From NCBI GenBank assembly GCA_052118065.1, contig JBQKHY010000013.1:1-58587 (forward strand): a DNA stretch of 58,587 bases, given 5' to 3'. Each line of letters opens with the position of its first letter. Positions within the stretch are counted from its first letter, which is position 1. This DNA is from Ruminococcoides sp052118065. GTDB taxonomy: Bacteria > Bacillota > Clostridia > Oscillospirales > Acutalibacteraceae. Shown here in pieces: positions 1 to 7,026 of this stretch. Made by a program: the position numbers and the translations under genes. The notes under the pieces are model-generated. The model searched no databases. It was not told the origin of the DNA and saw nothing but the letters and a program-made list of their open reading frames with translations.

Positions 1-98
1 GAGTAAGACCCCTTGTAGACTACGAGGTTGATAGGCTGCGTGTGTAAGCATGGTGACATGTTCAGCTTGGCAGTACTAATAGGTCGAGGGCTTGACCA
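1..98 (+). rRNA. 23S ribosomal RNA, 3' end (partial)
   Basis: The first ~98 bases match the conserved 3' terminal domain of bacterial 23S rRNA, including the segment ACATGTTCAGC and the near-terminal CAGTACTAATAGGTCGAGG followed by GCTTGACC. The gene enters from the left edge, so only the end is visible. The exact mature 3' end is estimated. Confidence 0.95.
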
Positions 99-205
99 CA
101 AGAGTCTTTTTGGTCAGCTAGTAAAAGCTAGAAATTCTTTATTCAGTTTTCAGGGTGTAACCCCTTTTAAATAGGTTGCCAAGCAACCACTACTGAAAAA
201 ATTAT

Positions 206-232
206 GGCACACTACATAGTGTGCCTTTTTTG
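206..232 (+). terminator. Terminator of the rRNA operon
   Basis: A perfect 8-bp stem (GGCACACT / AGTGTGCC, loop ACAT) is followed by a run of T. It lies about 110 bases after the 23S end. I see no 5S-like sequence between 23S and this terminator. Confidence 0.85.
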
Positions 233-411
233 TATTATATATTCTTTTATGGACTTATTAATTATGGTCTTATTTGTGACAATGTGTAATGCGTTATGAT
301 TGTGATATATGTTTTGATGATGTAATAACATTATTTGTATTAGGATTGTTGTGTTATGAGTACTAAGTTATATTAAGTATGGCTTAAACCAATTTATGCC
401 GATAGAAATAT

Positions 412-654
412 ATGGGTTGGAAAGTCTATTTTAATAAGAATGATGTACTTATGTATTTGAATTCCTTTCCTCCTAAGTGGGTTACATCTGCCCGAATAAT
501 TGATAAAGGTACCGGTATGGCTGTTATGGATATTGTTAATAATTCTTTTAGTGTTGGTGAGTATGAATGGAGTGCTTCTGATATTTACCACTTTGAAAAA
601 TACAATATGCCTCTTTTTGCTGAATTTATCGAGTATTTTAATAATCTTCACTAA
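412..654 (+). CDS. Small hypothetical protein
   Basis: This is an 80-residue reading frame starting with an ATG after an in-frame stop at 403-405. The composition is protein-like, with Trp, Pro and Phe scattered through it. It has no signal peptide or transmembrane segment, and it does not match a family I can name. There is no convincing ribosome binding site, so it may be a decayed or truncated gene. The opposite-strand frame covering the same stretch looks less protein-like. The region from 233 to 411 between the rRNA terminator and this frame shows nothing I can assign. Confidence 0.4.
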   Translation: MGWKVYFNKNDVLMYLNSFPPKWVTSARIIDKGTGMAVMDIVNNSFSVGEYEWSASDIYHFEKYNMPLFAEFIEYFNNLH

Positions 655-726
655 TTATTTCTATATTTTATTTTCATCAAACACAAATATATGATATAAT
701 ATAACAAAAACTAAAGGATGTTATTT

Positions 727-1293
727 ATGAAAAGACTGATTATAATTTCACTTGTTATTGTTACAATCTTTACTTTCGTTGGTTGTGGAACTGAAAATAA
801 TTCAAGTTCAAACACTTCAACAACAGTAACTACTGTTGACTCAGTAAAAAGCAATAAGTATTATAACGATATTGACACTGCAATTCAAACAATTGTAAGG
901 GCATATAAGACAAAGTCATTTAATGAGAGAGCTGCTATGTATCCTGAGTATTTTATCAAGGGTGAATATGGTGGTAATGATGGATTAAAAGAAGCTATCA
1001 AAGGCTTTTATACTTGTGATACTGAGTATAAGATTAATTCAATTAAAGATATGACTGACAAATATGCTAAGAAGTGTATTAAGGAAATTAAGGACTATTA
1101 TGATATTAATGTTAATATTGAGAAGGTGGTCCTAGCTAATGTTTCTTATAAATATACTAACTATTCTGATAAGAGACTTGATGACTCAGAGTTAGTTCCT
1201 ACTGATGAATATTATATTTGTATTGATGGTAAATGGTACTATGGTTGGGGACTTGAAATTAATTCTGAAGTAACAGAGCAAGTTGTTGAGTGA
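727..1293 (+). CDS. Putative lipoprotein, function unknown
   Basis: This is a 188-residue protein with a lipoprotein signal peptide: a Lys/Arg start, a hydrophobic core and the lipobox FVGC. A Ser/Thr/Asn-rich linker follows, then a folded domain of about 150 residues rich in Tyr, Lys and Asp. I chose the ATG at 727 because an AAAGGA ribosome site (713-718) sits about 9 bases before it. The ATG at 718 overlaps that site and is unlikely. The export and anchor plan resembles the lipoprotein at 5295-5807, but the mature domains do not obviously align. I do not recognise the family. Confidence 0.8.
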   Translation: MKRLIIISLVIVTIFTFVGCGTENNSSSNTSTTVTTVDSVKSNKYYNDIDTAIQTIVRAYKTKSFNERAAMYPEYFIKGEYGGNDGLKEAIKGFYTCDTEYKINSIKDMTDKYAKKCIKEIKDYYDINVNIEKVVLANVSYKYTNYSDKRLDDSELVPTDEYYICIDGKWYYGWGLEINSEVTEQVVE

Positions 1294-1399
1294 TTTAATT
1301 GTAAAATATTATAATTAAACTACATTTATTTATTTCCACTAATAAATTTTTCACATTATTTTTCTATTATGTAAATGTCTCTAAAATACAAATTTTTAG

Positions 1400-1428
1400 T
1401 TGACATTTCCAAAATACACGAATATAAT
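1400..1428 (+). promoter_or_regulatory. Sigma-A promoter of the nitrilase-domain gene
   Basis: TTGACA (1400-1405) and TATAAT (1423-1428) are separated by exactly 17 bases. Both hexamers are perfect consensus. Transcription would start near 1435 and run into a structured leader. Confidence 0.85.
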
Positions 1429-1435
1429 AGGGACA

Positions 1436-1517
1436 AATCAAGAAACTGAAATGACAAAGGCGTCACACATTGAAGTGTGATGCCTTTTCTGCTTTCTTGT
1501 ATATTGTTGCTGACAAT
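1436..1517 (+). promoter_or_regulatory. Structured leader RNA, candidate antitermination element
   Basis: CAAGAAA (1439-1445) can pair with TTTCTTG (1493-1499), enclosing a 13-bp hairpin (1456-1468 with 1475-1487) capped by the six-base loop ATTGAA. A further small hairpin (ATTGT/ACAAT, about 1503-1517) precedes the terminator. A hexaloop with A at position 1 and G at position 4 is the hallmark of RNA sites bound by ANTAR-domain antiterminators, which often control nitrogen genes in clostridia. Only one such loop is clear here, where the published motif has two. The structure is seen; the ANTAR assignment is inference. Confidence 0.45.
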
Positions 1518-1547
1518 GGGGTTATGCTATATGCATAACCCTTTTTT
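1518..1547 (+). terminator. Leader terminator before the nitrilase-domain gene
   Basis: A stem of GGGTTATGC with GCATAACCC, loop TATAT, is followed by six T. It sits between the promoter at 1400-1428 and the start codon at 1600, so full transcription needs readthrough. This is the layout of an attenuator. Confidence 0.85.
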
Positions 1548-1599
1548 ACTTATCTGAATGTGTCAGAAATATTGTTCAGATAGAAAGAGGGAGTAAAAA

Positions 1600-4323
1600 G
1601 TGGAAAGTAAATTTCTCAAGAGATGTGTTTCAATACTGCTAACTGTTTTGATGGTATGCAGTGTGGCTGTTATTAATGTTTCAGCTGATGAAACCGATGG
1701 TGATGGAAAGTTAAAAATTTCTGTAGTTAACTTTGACTCAAAATGGGGTGATGTTGATGCTAATGTAGCTAAGATGGTTGACTACATTGAAAAAGCAAAG
1801 GAAGACAATGTTGAATTTTTAGTTTTCCCAGAAATGTGTGTCAGTGGTTATTGTTATTCATATGACCTAGATGATGCACAAAGCAAAATGGCAGTTAAAA
1901 CTGCTGAAACAGTTGATGGCCCAACAGCTACAAAGATTGCAAAGTTAGCTGATGAATACAATATGTGGATTGCTTATGGTGCAACAGAGGTTGTTCCTAA
2001 TGATATCAAACATGCCTACAACTCAGTATTTGCTTGTTCACCTGATGGTACGGTGACAACATATCAGAAAATGCATCCTGTTGAGGGTATATGGTGCAAA
2101 GCCGGTTCAACTCCAACAATTCTAAATACTGCTGAGGGTAAGGTTGGTATTAGTATTTGTTATGATACATATGCAGTTCCTGAACTTGAAAGATACTATG
2201 ATGCCCAAGGATGTAGAGTTCTTTTAAACCCAACTGCTACATCAAGAGGTAGCTATGATGAAGAAAACGGTTCATTAAATACAACTAATTGGCAATGGTA
2301 TTATGAAAACAGACTTGAGTCCATTGTTGATAGAGATGGAATGTACATTGCAAGTGCTGATTTAGCAGGTAAAGAATATGATGAAAATGGTGAGTTACTT
2401 TACAACTTCCCAGGTGGTAGCGTTGTAATCGGTCCCGGTGGTACAATTGACTCAGGTAAATATTCAAAGGACTATGCCGGTGGTGCATCAGTTCAACAAC
2501 CGGGAATGTACACAGGAGAAATTACTTTATCATCAGCTCGTGGTGGTGATGTAAACAGTTCAATCTTCCAACCAAACCTATATACAGAATGGTATAAAGA
2601 TTTAGCTGATGACACTAAGGAAGATAAAGTTTCTTCCGGTACAGTAAGTGACCCTACAATTGCTACTGTTAATTTCCAAGCAGTATGGGGTGATCTTGAT
2701 AAGAACCTAGAACAGATGAAAAACTATATTGTAACTGCTAGTAAAAGTGATACAGACATTATAGTATTCCCTGAAATGGCGCTACAAGGCTACTGTTCAG
2801 CATATGACCCTGAAAGTGCTACATATAGACTTGCAGTTGACAAGGCTATTACAAAGAAAGGCTACTATGCTAAGACACTTTCTGAATATGCAAAGAAATA
2901 TGATATGTATGTAATCTTCGGTGCATCAGAAAAAATTCCGGCATCTGAAAATCCTGATGAACTTGATCAAGCATATAACTCAGCATTCTGTTGTAGTCCT
3001 GACGGTACAGTAACTACATATAAAAAGATTCAACCGGTAGAAGGTGCATGGTGTAAGAGTGGTACTAATCCGGTAATTATTGAAACTCCTTATGGTGGAA
3101 TTGGTTTAAGTATTTGTAAAGATACTTATTCCTATCCTGAATTGGAAAGATACTATGGTGCTAAGGGTTGTAAGTTTATTGTAAACCCAACTGCAACTTC
3201 TCGTGGTGGTGCATCAAGATGGAGTTGGTATTATAGCAGAAGACTTGAAAGTATTGTTGATAGAGATAAGCTTGTTGTTGTTTCTGCTGACCTATGTGGT
3301 ACTCAGTATGATAATGACGGTACTGCACATTCAACATTCCCAGGTGGTAGTTGTGTAATTGCTCCACTAAGAAGTGCAAAGAACAGTAGTTATGTTGATT
3401 ATGTAGCCGGTTCATCAAAGTATGACCCTGAAAATGTTGGAATGAGCATTGGCAGAATTAATACTGCATCTAAAAAATATAACATTGGCTTTAGTATTGC
3501 AGGATTTAACCCAAGCATTTATTCAACAATGTATGGTGTTTTAGCCGGTACTAAGGATGTTAGTGAAATTACTGCTACTGACTTAGCAATTGTCAGTGAG
3601 TCAAGTGAAACAGTAGATACTACTACTCTTGAAAAGTCAGGTTATACTCTAGAAAGTAAAGTGTATAATTTTGAAACAGGCTTAACAACACCATTCTATG
3701 GTGACTCAATTTATAAGAAACTGTCAAATGTTACTGCATCTGTAGTAGGTGACAGTACATCAGAGGTATATTCTGTAGTTGATGGTAAGTTAACTAAGGT
3801 TGATACAACATATAGTGACGGTAAACTTTCATTTACAACATCAGGTGGTACATATTGTGTAGTAAATTACAAGGAACTTCCTACAACCGTTACTGTTAAT
3901 AAATCTGCTAAAGTATATGTAAAGGGTAATTATCAGATTAAAGCTAATGTAACTAACGGTAAAGGTGCAACAACTTATAAGTCAAGTGACAGTAAGATTG
4001 TAAAGGTATCTTCAACAGGTAAGGTAACTGCACTAAAGAAAGGTACTGCTACTGTTACAGTAACTAATAATGGTGTTTCAAGTACTGTTAATTTCACTGT
4101 AAGCAACCCTACACTTAATAAGAATATTGTAACACTAAAAGTTAAAAAGTCCTTTACACTTAAAATTACAGGCAAAATCGGTAGTGCTAAATTTAAGTCA
4201 AGTAATACTAAGGTAGCTACTGTAGGTGCTAACGGTAAAGTAACTGCAAAGAAAAAGGGTGTTGCTTATATTACAGTAAATACTAATGGCATTGCACTAA
4301 AGTGCAAAGTTGTTGTTAAATAA
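1600..4323 (+). CDS. Secreted tandem nitrilase-superfamily protein with Big_2 domains
   Basis: This 907-residue protein starts with GTG after an AGAGGGAG ribosome site. Residues 1-29 are a signal peptide. Two complete carbon-nitrogen hydrolase domains follow (about 37-330 and 352-640). Each keeps the Glu-Lys-Cys triad: E78, K157 and C187 in the first, E392, K476 and C506 in the second. Both carry the motif NPTATSRG. A linker region leads to two bacterial Ig-like (Big_2) domains at about 764-838 and 839-907. The superfamily cleaves C-N bonds of amides and nitriles; the substrate here is unknown. The gene is monocistronic, between an attenuator-like leader and a strong terminator. Export, duplication and Ig-like domains together are unusual for this normally cytoplasmic family. 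Confidence 0.9.
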   Translation: MESKFLKRCVSILLTVLMVCSVAVINVSADETDGDGKLKISVVNFDSKWGDVDANVAKMVDYIEKAKEDNVEFLVFPEMCVSGYCYSYDLDDAQSKMAVKTAETVDGPTATKIAKLADEYNMWIAYGATEVVPNDIKHAYNSVFACSPDGTVTTYQKMHPVEGIWCKAGSTPTILNTAEGKVGISICYDTYAVPELERYYDAQGCRVLLNPTATSRGSYDEENGSLNTTNWQWYYENRLESIVDRDGMYIASADLAGKEYDENGELLYNFPGGSVVIGPGGTIDSGKYSKDYAGGASVQQPGMYTGEITLSSARGGDVNSSIFQPNLYTEWYKDLADDTKEDKVSSGTVSDPTIATVNFQAVWGDLDKNLEQMKNYIVTASKSDTDIIVFPEMALQGYCSAYDPESATYRLAVDKAITKKGYYAKTLSEYAKKYDMYVIFGASEKIPASENPDELDQAYNSAFCCSPDGTVTTYKKIQPVEGAWCKSGTNPVIIETPYGGIGLSICKDTYSYPELERYYGAKGCKFIVNPTATSRGGASRWSWYYSRRLESIVDRDKLVVVSADLCGTQYDNDGTAHSTFPGGSCVIAPLRSAKNSSYVDYVAGSSKYDPENVGMSIGRINTASKKYNIGFSIAGFNPSIYSTMYGVLAGTKDVSEITATDLAIVSESSETVDTTTLEKSGYTLESKVYNFETGLTTPFYGDSIYKKLSNVTASVVGDSTSEVYSVVDGKLTKVDTTYSDGKLSFTTSGGTYCVVNYKELPTTVTVNKSAKVYVKGNYQIKANVTNGKGATTYKSSDSKIVKVSSTGKVTALKKGTATVTVTNNGVSSTVNFTVSNPTLNKNIVTLKVKKSFTLKITGKIGSAKFKSSNTKVATVGANGKVTAKKKGVAYITVNTNGIALKCKVVVK

Positions 4324-4368
4324 TATTGATAAAAACTGCTTTCTCCTAATATTAAAACACTCATACAG

Positions 4369-4402
4369 ATTGACCTTGCTTATGCAGGGTCAATTTTGTT
4401 TT
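4369..4402 (+). terminator. Terminator of the nitrilase-domain gene
   Basis: An 11-bp stem, ATTGACCTTGC with GCAGGGTCAAT (one G-T pair), has loop TTAT and is followed by TTTTGTTTT. Confidence 0.9.
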
Positions 4403-4410
4403 ACAAAAGG

Positions 4411-4436
4411 AAAAAGCTAACCATAAAGGTTAGCTT
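4411..4436 (-). terminator. Terminator of the 144-aa secreted protein gene
   Basis: Read on the minus strand, AAGCTAACC and GGTTAGCTT form a 9-bp stem followed by TTTTT. The same hairpin recurs at 5863-5883 behind the paralogous gene. Confidence 0.8.
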
Positions 4437-4561
4437 ATGAGGAAGTTTATGAAAAAATTTTTAAGTTAAAAGGTGTTTTCAGAAATTTATATTTATGCCC
4501 ATTGCTTGAGTTGAGTGTAGAGTGTATTGTTAAGTAAGCAATGGGCTAAATGACTTATTTA

Positions 4562-4996
4562 TTAGCCTCTCATAGATGGTGCATGAACATCATCTATATT
4601 AGTAACATTGCCGTTCTTATCAACTCTTAGATTGAATGTAGCTGAATCAGTTTTCTTATCGTTTACATTCCAAATAAGTGTTAACTTAACAGTACCGGCT
4701 TTCTTGCCTATAACATTGAATTCATATTTATGAGCCTTAAAGTTGTAATTAACTTTAACAATAAGGTTGTTGTTAGTTGCCTTGTATGTGTAATCATAAC
4801 CGTATGAAGTTTTGCCGTATGCATAATACTTGAAAGTCTTAGCTTTTTTAACCTGCTGAACAATACCGTACTGAACAGGAGCTTTAGTTGCAGTAACACT
4901 TTTTGCACTTGCTGTAACTGCTGCTGCACCTAATGTTGAAACTGCGATTAATGCTGTTGCTGCTAATGTTGTAAATCTCTTTGTTGTGTTTTTCAT
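4562..4996 (-). CDS. Small secreted protein with one repeat domain
   Basis: This 144-residue protein has a classical signal peptide (MKNTTKRF, a hydrophobic Ala-rich core, cleavage near TASAKS). It carries one copy of a Tyr/Lys/Asn-rich domain of about 85 residues that includes YYAYGKTSYGYDYTYK and LTLIWNVNDK. The alternating pattern suggests a beta-sandwich. It shares signal peptide, domain, promoter and terminator with the neighbour at 5971-6723, which has two copies of the domain. I do not recognise the family. A structural or adhesive surface role is a guess. Confidence 0.85.
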   Translation of the reverse strand: MKNTTKRFTTLAATALIAVSTLGAAAVTASAKSVTATKAPVQYGIVQQVKKAKTFKYYAYGKTSYGYDYTYKATNNNLIVKVNYNFKAHKYEFNVIGKKAGTVKLTLIWNVNDKKTDSATFNLRVDKNGNVTNIDDVHAPSMRG

Positions 4997-5046
4997 GGTA
5001 ATTTCTCCTTAATAATCAATTCTGTTTTTTTGTTTTTTTAATATCT

Positions 5047-5101
5047 GTCAAGCTTTCCTTGACTGTGACTATAGTATAGCAGTAAAGGGTAAAAATCTAA
5101 A
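5047..5101 (-). promoter_or_regulatory. Promoter and leader hairpin of the 144-aa secreted protein gene
   Basis: On the minus strand, TTTAGA (5101-5096) and TATACT (5078-5073) are 17 bases apart. Downstream, GTCAAG/CTTGAC at 5047-5063 forms a 6-bp hairpin in the leader. Both elements are conserved in copy B (6799-6827). Confidence 0.6.
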
Positions 5102-5294
5102 CAGTATTTTAATACAAGTTAAATTTATTATAGATTTTTATATTTTTAATTTAAGTTAAAATAAACTTTATTACTTATTAAAATTAAATTATTTTAAACT
5201 TTTTATAGAGATAGAGCAAATAATTTTTGTTTTGTCACTTAAAATTCATAAATTTGTGTTATAATATAGAAAAACATAAAAAGGAATGTATAAG

Positions 5295-5807
5295 ATGAAG
5301 AGATTAATTGTTATTGCACTGCTTGCAACAATGATGATTGGTGTTACAGGTTGTGGCAATAGTAAGGATACAAGTTCAAGCACAACAACTACTACTACCC
5401 AAAGTACTACACAATCAACAACAGTGACAACAAATGCATCATCAGCTAATACAAATAGTGTTGCAGCTAATGTATATGATGGTACAGGTGAGAAACAAGG
5501 TAAAAAGTTGGTTTCTATCAAGTGGAGTGAAAAGGATAAAATCAATGTAATCAACAGTATGTTACATACAAACAATGTTATTACTAAGTCAGGTGAGGGT
5601 AAAGAAAAGACCTTTAAGGCGTCTGATGCTGACAAGATTTATGAAGTTGAATTGGTTAATAAAAACTATGATAACAACTACTTCTTTGTTTATATTATTG
5701 ACAACAAGGTTTATATGCTTGGCAAAGAATTTGCAAAGGATGAGAATACAGAAGTCAGTGGTTATGCTGATGTAACTGTTAAAGAATTTAACAGTCTTTT
5801 AAAATAA
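5295..5807 (+). CDS. Putative lipoprotein, function unknown
   Basis: This 170-residue protein has a lipoprotein signal peptide with lipobox VTGC, a Thr/Ser-rich linker, and a compact domain of about 120 residues (DGTGEKQGKK onward). The ATG at 5295 is preferred because AAAGG at 5280-5284 lies about 10 bases upstream; the ATG at 5286 is too close. An extended -10 (TGTTATAAT, 5257-5265) is just upstream. The gene lies between the two duplicated secreted-protein genes, on the opposite strand. Family not recognised. Confidence 0.8.
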   Translation: MKRLIVIALLATMMIGVTGCGNSKDTSSSTTTTTTQSTTQSTTVTTNASSANTNSVAANVYDGTGEKQGKKLVSIKWSEKDKINVINSMLHTNNVITKSGEGKEKTFKASDADKIYEVELVNKNYDNNYFFVYIIDNKVYMLGKEFAKDENTEVSGYADVTVKEFNSLLK

Positions 5808-5812
5808 ACTTT

Positions 5813-5842
5813 AGGCACTTACAGTTTTGTAGGTGCCTTTTT
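5813..5842 (+). terminator. Terminator of the lipoprotein gene
   Basis: AGGCACTTAC pairs with GTAGGTGCCT (one G-T pair), followed by TTTTT. Confidence 0.9.
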
Positions 5843-5852
5843 ATGTGAAAAC

Positions 5853-5883
5853 AAAAGAAAAGAGCTAACCATAAAGGTTAGCT
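5853..5883 (-). terminator. Terminator of the 250-aa secreted protein gene
   Basis: The minus-strand hairpin AGCTAACC/GGTTAGCT is followed by a T-rich tract (CTTTTCTTTTG). It is a copy of the hairpin at 4414-4436. Confidence 0.7.
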
Positions 5884-5970
5884 TATGAGGGAGTTTTATG
5901 AAAAAATTTTTAAGTTAAAAAAGGAAAAGGATTTTTCAGAAATTTAAATTTTCTTTGTTGTGTTAGGTAA

Positions 5971-6723
5971 TTATCGTACTACATTACCTAGAGCAGAAAC
6001 ATTACCCTTATTATCAACTCTTAGGTTGAATGTAGCTGAGTTAGTTTTCTTGTTGTTAACATTCCAGATTAATGTTAGCTGAGTGTTACCGGATTTCTTA
6101 CCAAAAACATTGAATTCATACTTGTTAGCTTTGAAATCATAGTTAACTTTAACATCAACGATATTGTTAGTTACTTTGTAGTCATAGTTATAACCGTAAG
6201 TTGTTTTGCCCTTTGCATAATACTTAAATGCTTTAGCATTGTTGAATTGCTTGTTGTTAACATTTGTGTTAGTGTTGTTGATTACAGATGTATTGTTTGT
6301 GTTTGAAGGTGTTACTTTACCTAGAGCATTAACATTACCCTTATTATCAACCTTTAGGTTAAATGTAGCTGAGTTAGTTCTCTTATCGTTAACATTCCAG
6401 ATTAGTGTTACCTGAACATTACCGGCTTTCTTACCCAAAACATTGAATTCATACTTGTTAGTTTTAAAATCGTAGTTAACTTTAACATCAATGTTGTTGT
6501 TAGTTGCCTTGTATGTGTAATCATAACCGTATGATGTTTTGCCATATGCATAATACTTGAAAGCCTTAGCATTTTTAACCTGCTGAACAATACCGTACTG
6601 AGTTGTGCTTGGTTGTACATCAACACTCTTTGCACTTGCTGTTACTGCTGCTGCACCTAATGTTGAAACTGCGATTAATGCTGTTGCTGCTAATGTTGTA
6701 AATCTCTTTGTTGTGTTTTTCAT
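5971..6723 (-). CDS. Secreted protein with two repeat domains
   Basis: This 250-residue paralogue of the protein at 4562-4996 has the same signal peptide (first ~31 residues identical). Two copies of the domain follow at about residues 50-137 and 161-250, each with YGKT/KGKT, a YEFNV core, LTLIWNVN or VTLIWNVN, and SATFNL. A Thr/Asn-rich linker (NTNNTSVINNTNTNVNN) separates the copies. RBS GGAG sits just upstream on the minus strand. Family not recognised; a cell-surface or matrix role is inference. Confidence 0.85.
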   Translation of the reverse strand: MKNTTKRFTTLAATALIAVSTLGAAAVTASAKSVDVQPSTTQYGIVQQVKNAKAFKYYAYGKTSYGYDYTYKATNNNIDVKVNYDFKTNKYEFNVLGKKAGNVQVTLIWNVNDKRTNSATFNLKVDNKGNVNALGKVTPSNTNNTSVINNTNTNVNNKQFNNAKAFKYYAKGKTTYGYNYDYKVTNNIVDVKVNYDFKANKYEFNVFGKKSGNTQLTLIWNVNNKKTNSATFNLRVDNKGNVSALGNVVR

Positions 6724-6798
6724 GATAATTTCTCCTTAATAATCAATTCTGTTTTTTGTTTTTTTAATATCTGTCAAGCTTTCCTTGACTGTGACTAT

Positions 6799-6827
6799 AG
6801 TATAGCAGTAAAGGGCAAAAACCTAAA
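6799..6827 (-). promoter_or_regulatory. Promoter of the 250-aa secreted protein gene
   Basis: TTTAGG (6827-6822) and TATACT (6804-6799) are separated by 17 bases on the minus strand. The downstream leader hairpin GTCAAG/CTTGAC is conserved. It is the duplicate of the promoter at 5073-5101. Confidence 0.6.
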
Positions 6828-6967
6828 CGGTATTTTAATGTAAGTTAAATTTATTATAGATTTTTATATTTTTAATTTAAGTTAAAATAAACTTTATTGC
6901 TTACTAAAATTAAATTATTTTAAACTTTTAGTGGATAAATAGAATTGATAATAGAAAAAATAGGTAC

Positions 6968-6996
6968 AAAAAATCCCTACTCAAAAGAGTAGGGAT
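6968..6996 (-). terminator. Terminator of the glgP-malQ operon
   Basis: The minus-strand stem ATCCCTACTC/GAGTAGGGAT (10 bp, loop TTTT) is followed by TTTTTTG. It lies just after the glgP stop. Confidence 0.9.
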
Positions 6997-7026
6997 AATT
7001 TTTTATAGTAGAAAAGTAATTTTAAA

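Larger units (their letters stand above)
4411..5204 (-). repeat. Duplicated unit, copy A (gene plus both flanks)
   Basis: The terminator hairpin, the coding region and about 205 bases upstream are nearly identical in sequence to 5861-6929. Copy A carries one mature repeat domain, copy B two. The duplicated upstream part includes the promoter and a leader hairpin. High identity even in non-coding A/T-rich sequence points to a recent duplication or ongoing gene conversion. Confidence 0.85.
5861..6929 (-). repeat. Duplicated unit, copy B (gene plus both flanks)
   Basis: Counterpart of copy A at 4411-5204. The terminator side, the first 31 codons and about 205 bases of upstream DNA match almost base for base. 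Inside the gene the repeat domain itself is doubled. Confidence 0.85.

Noticed and set aside
394..651. An 85-residue minus-strand frame opposite the first small protein
   Set aside because: Its composition is less protein-like than the plus-strand frame and it has no ribosome site.
1456..1488. The leader hairpin as a simple intrinsic terminator
   Set aside because: The following TTTTCTGCTTT is a poor T tract and the outer stem pairs across it; a better terminator lies at 1518-1547.
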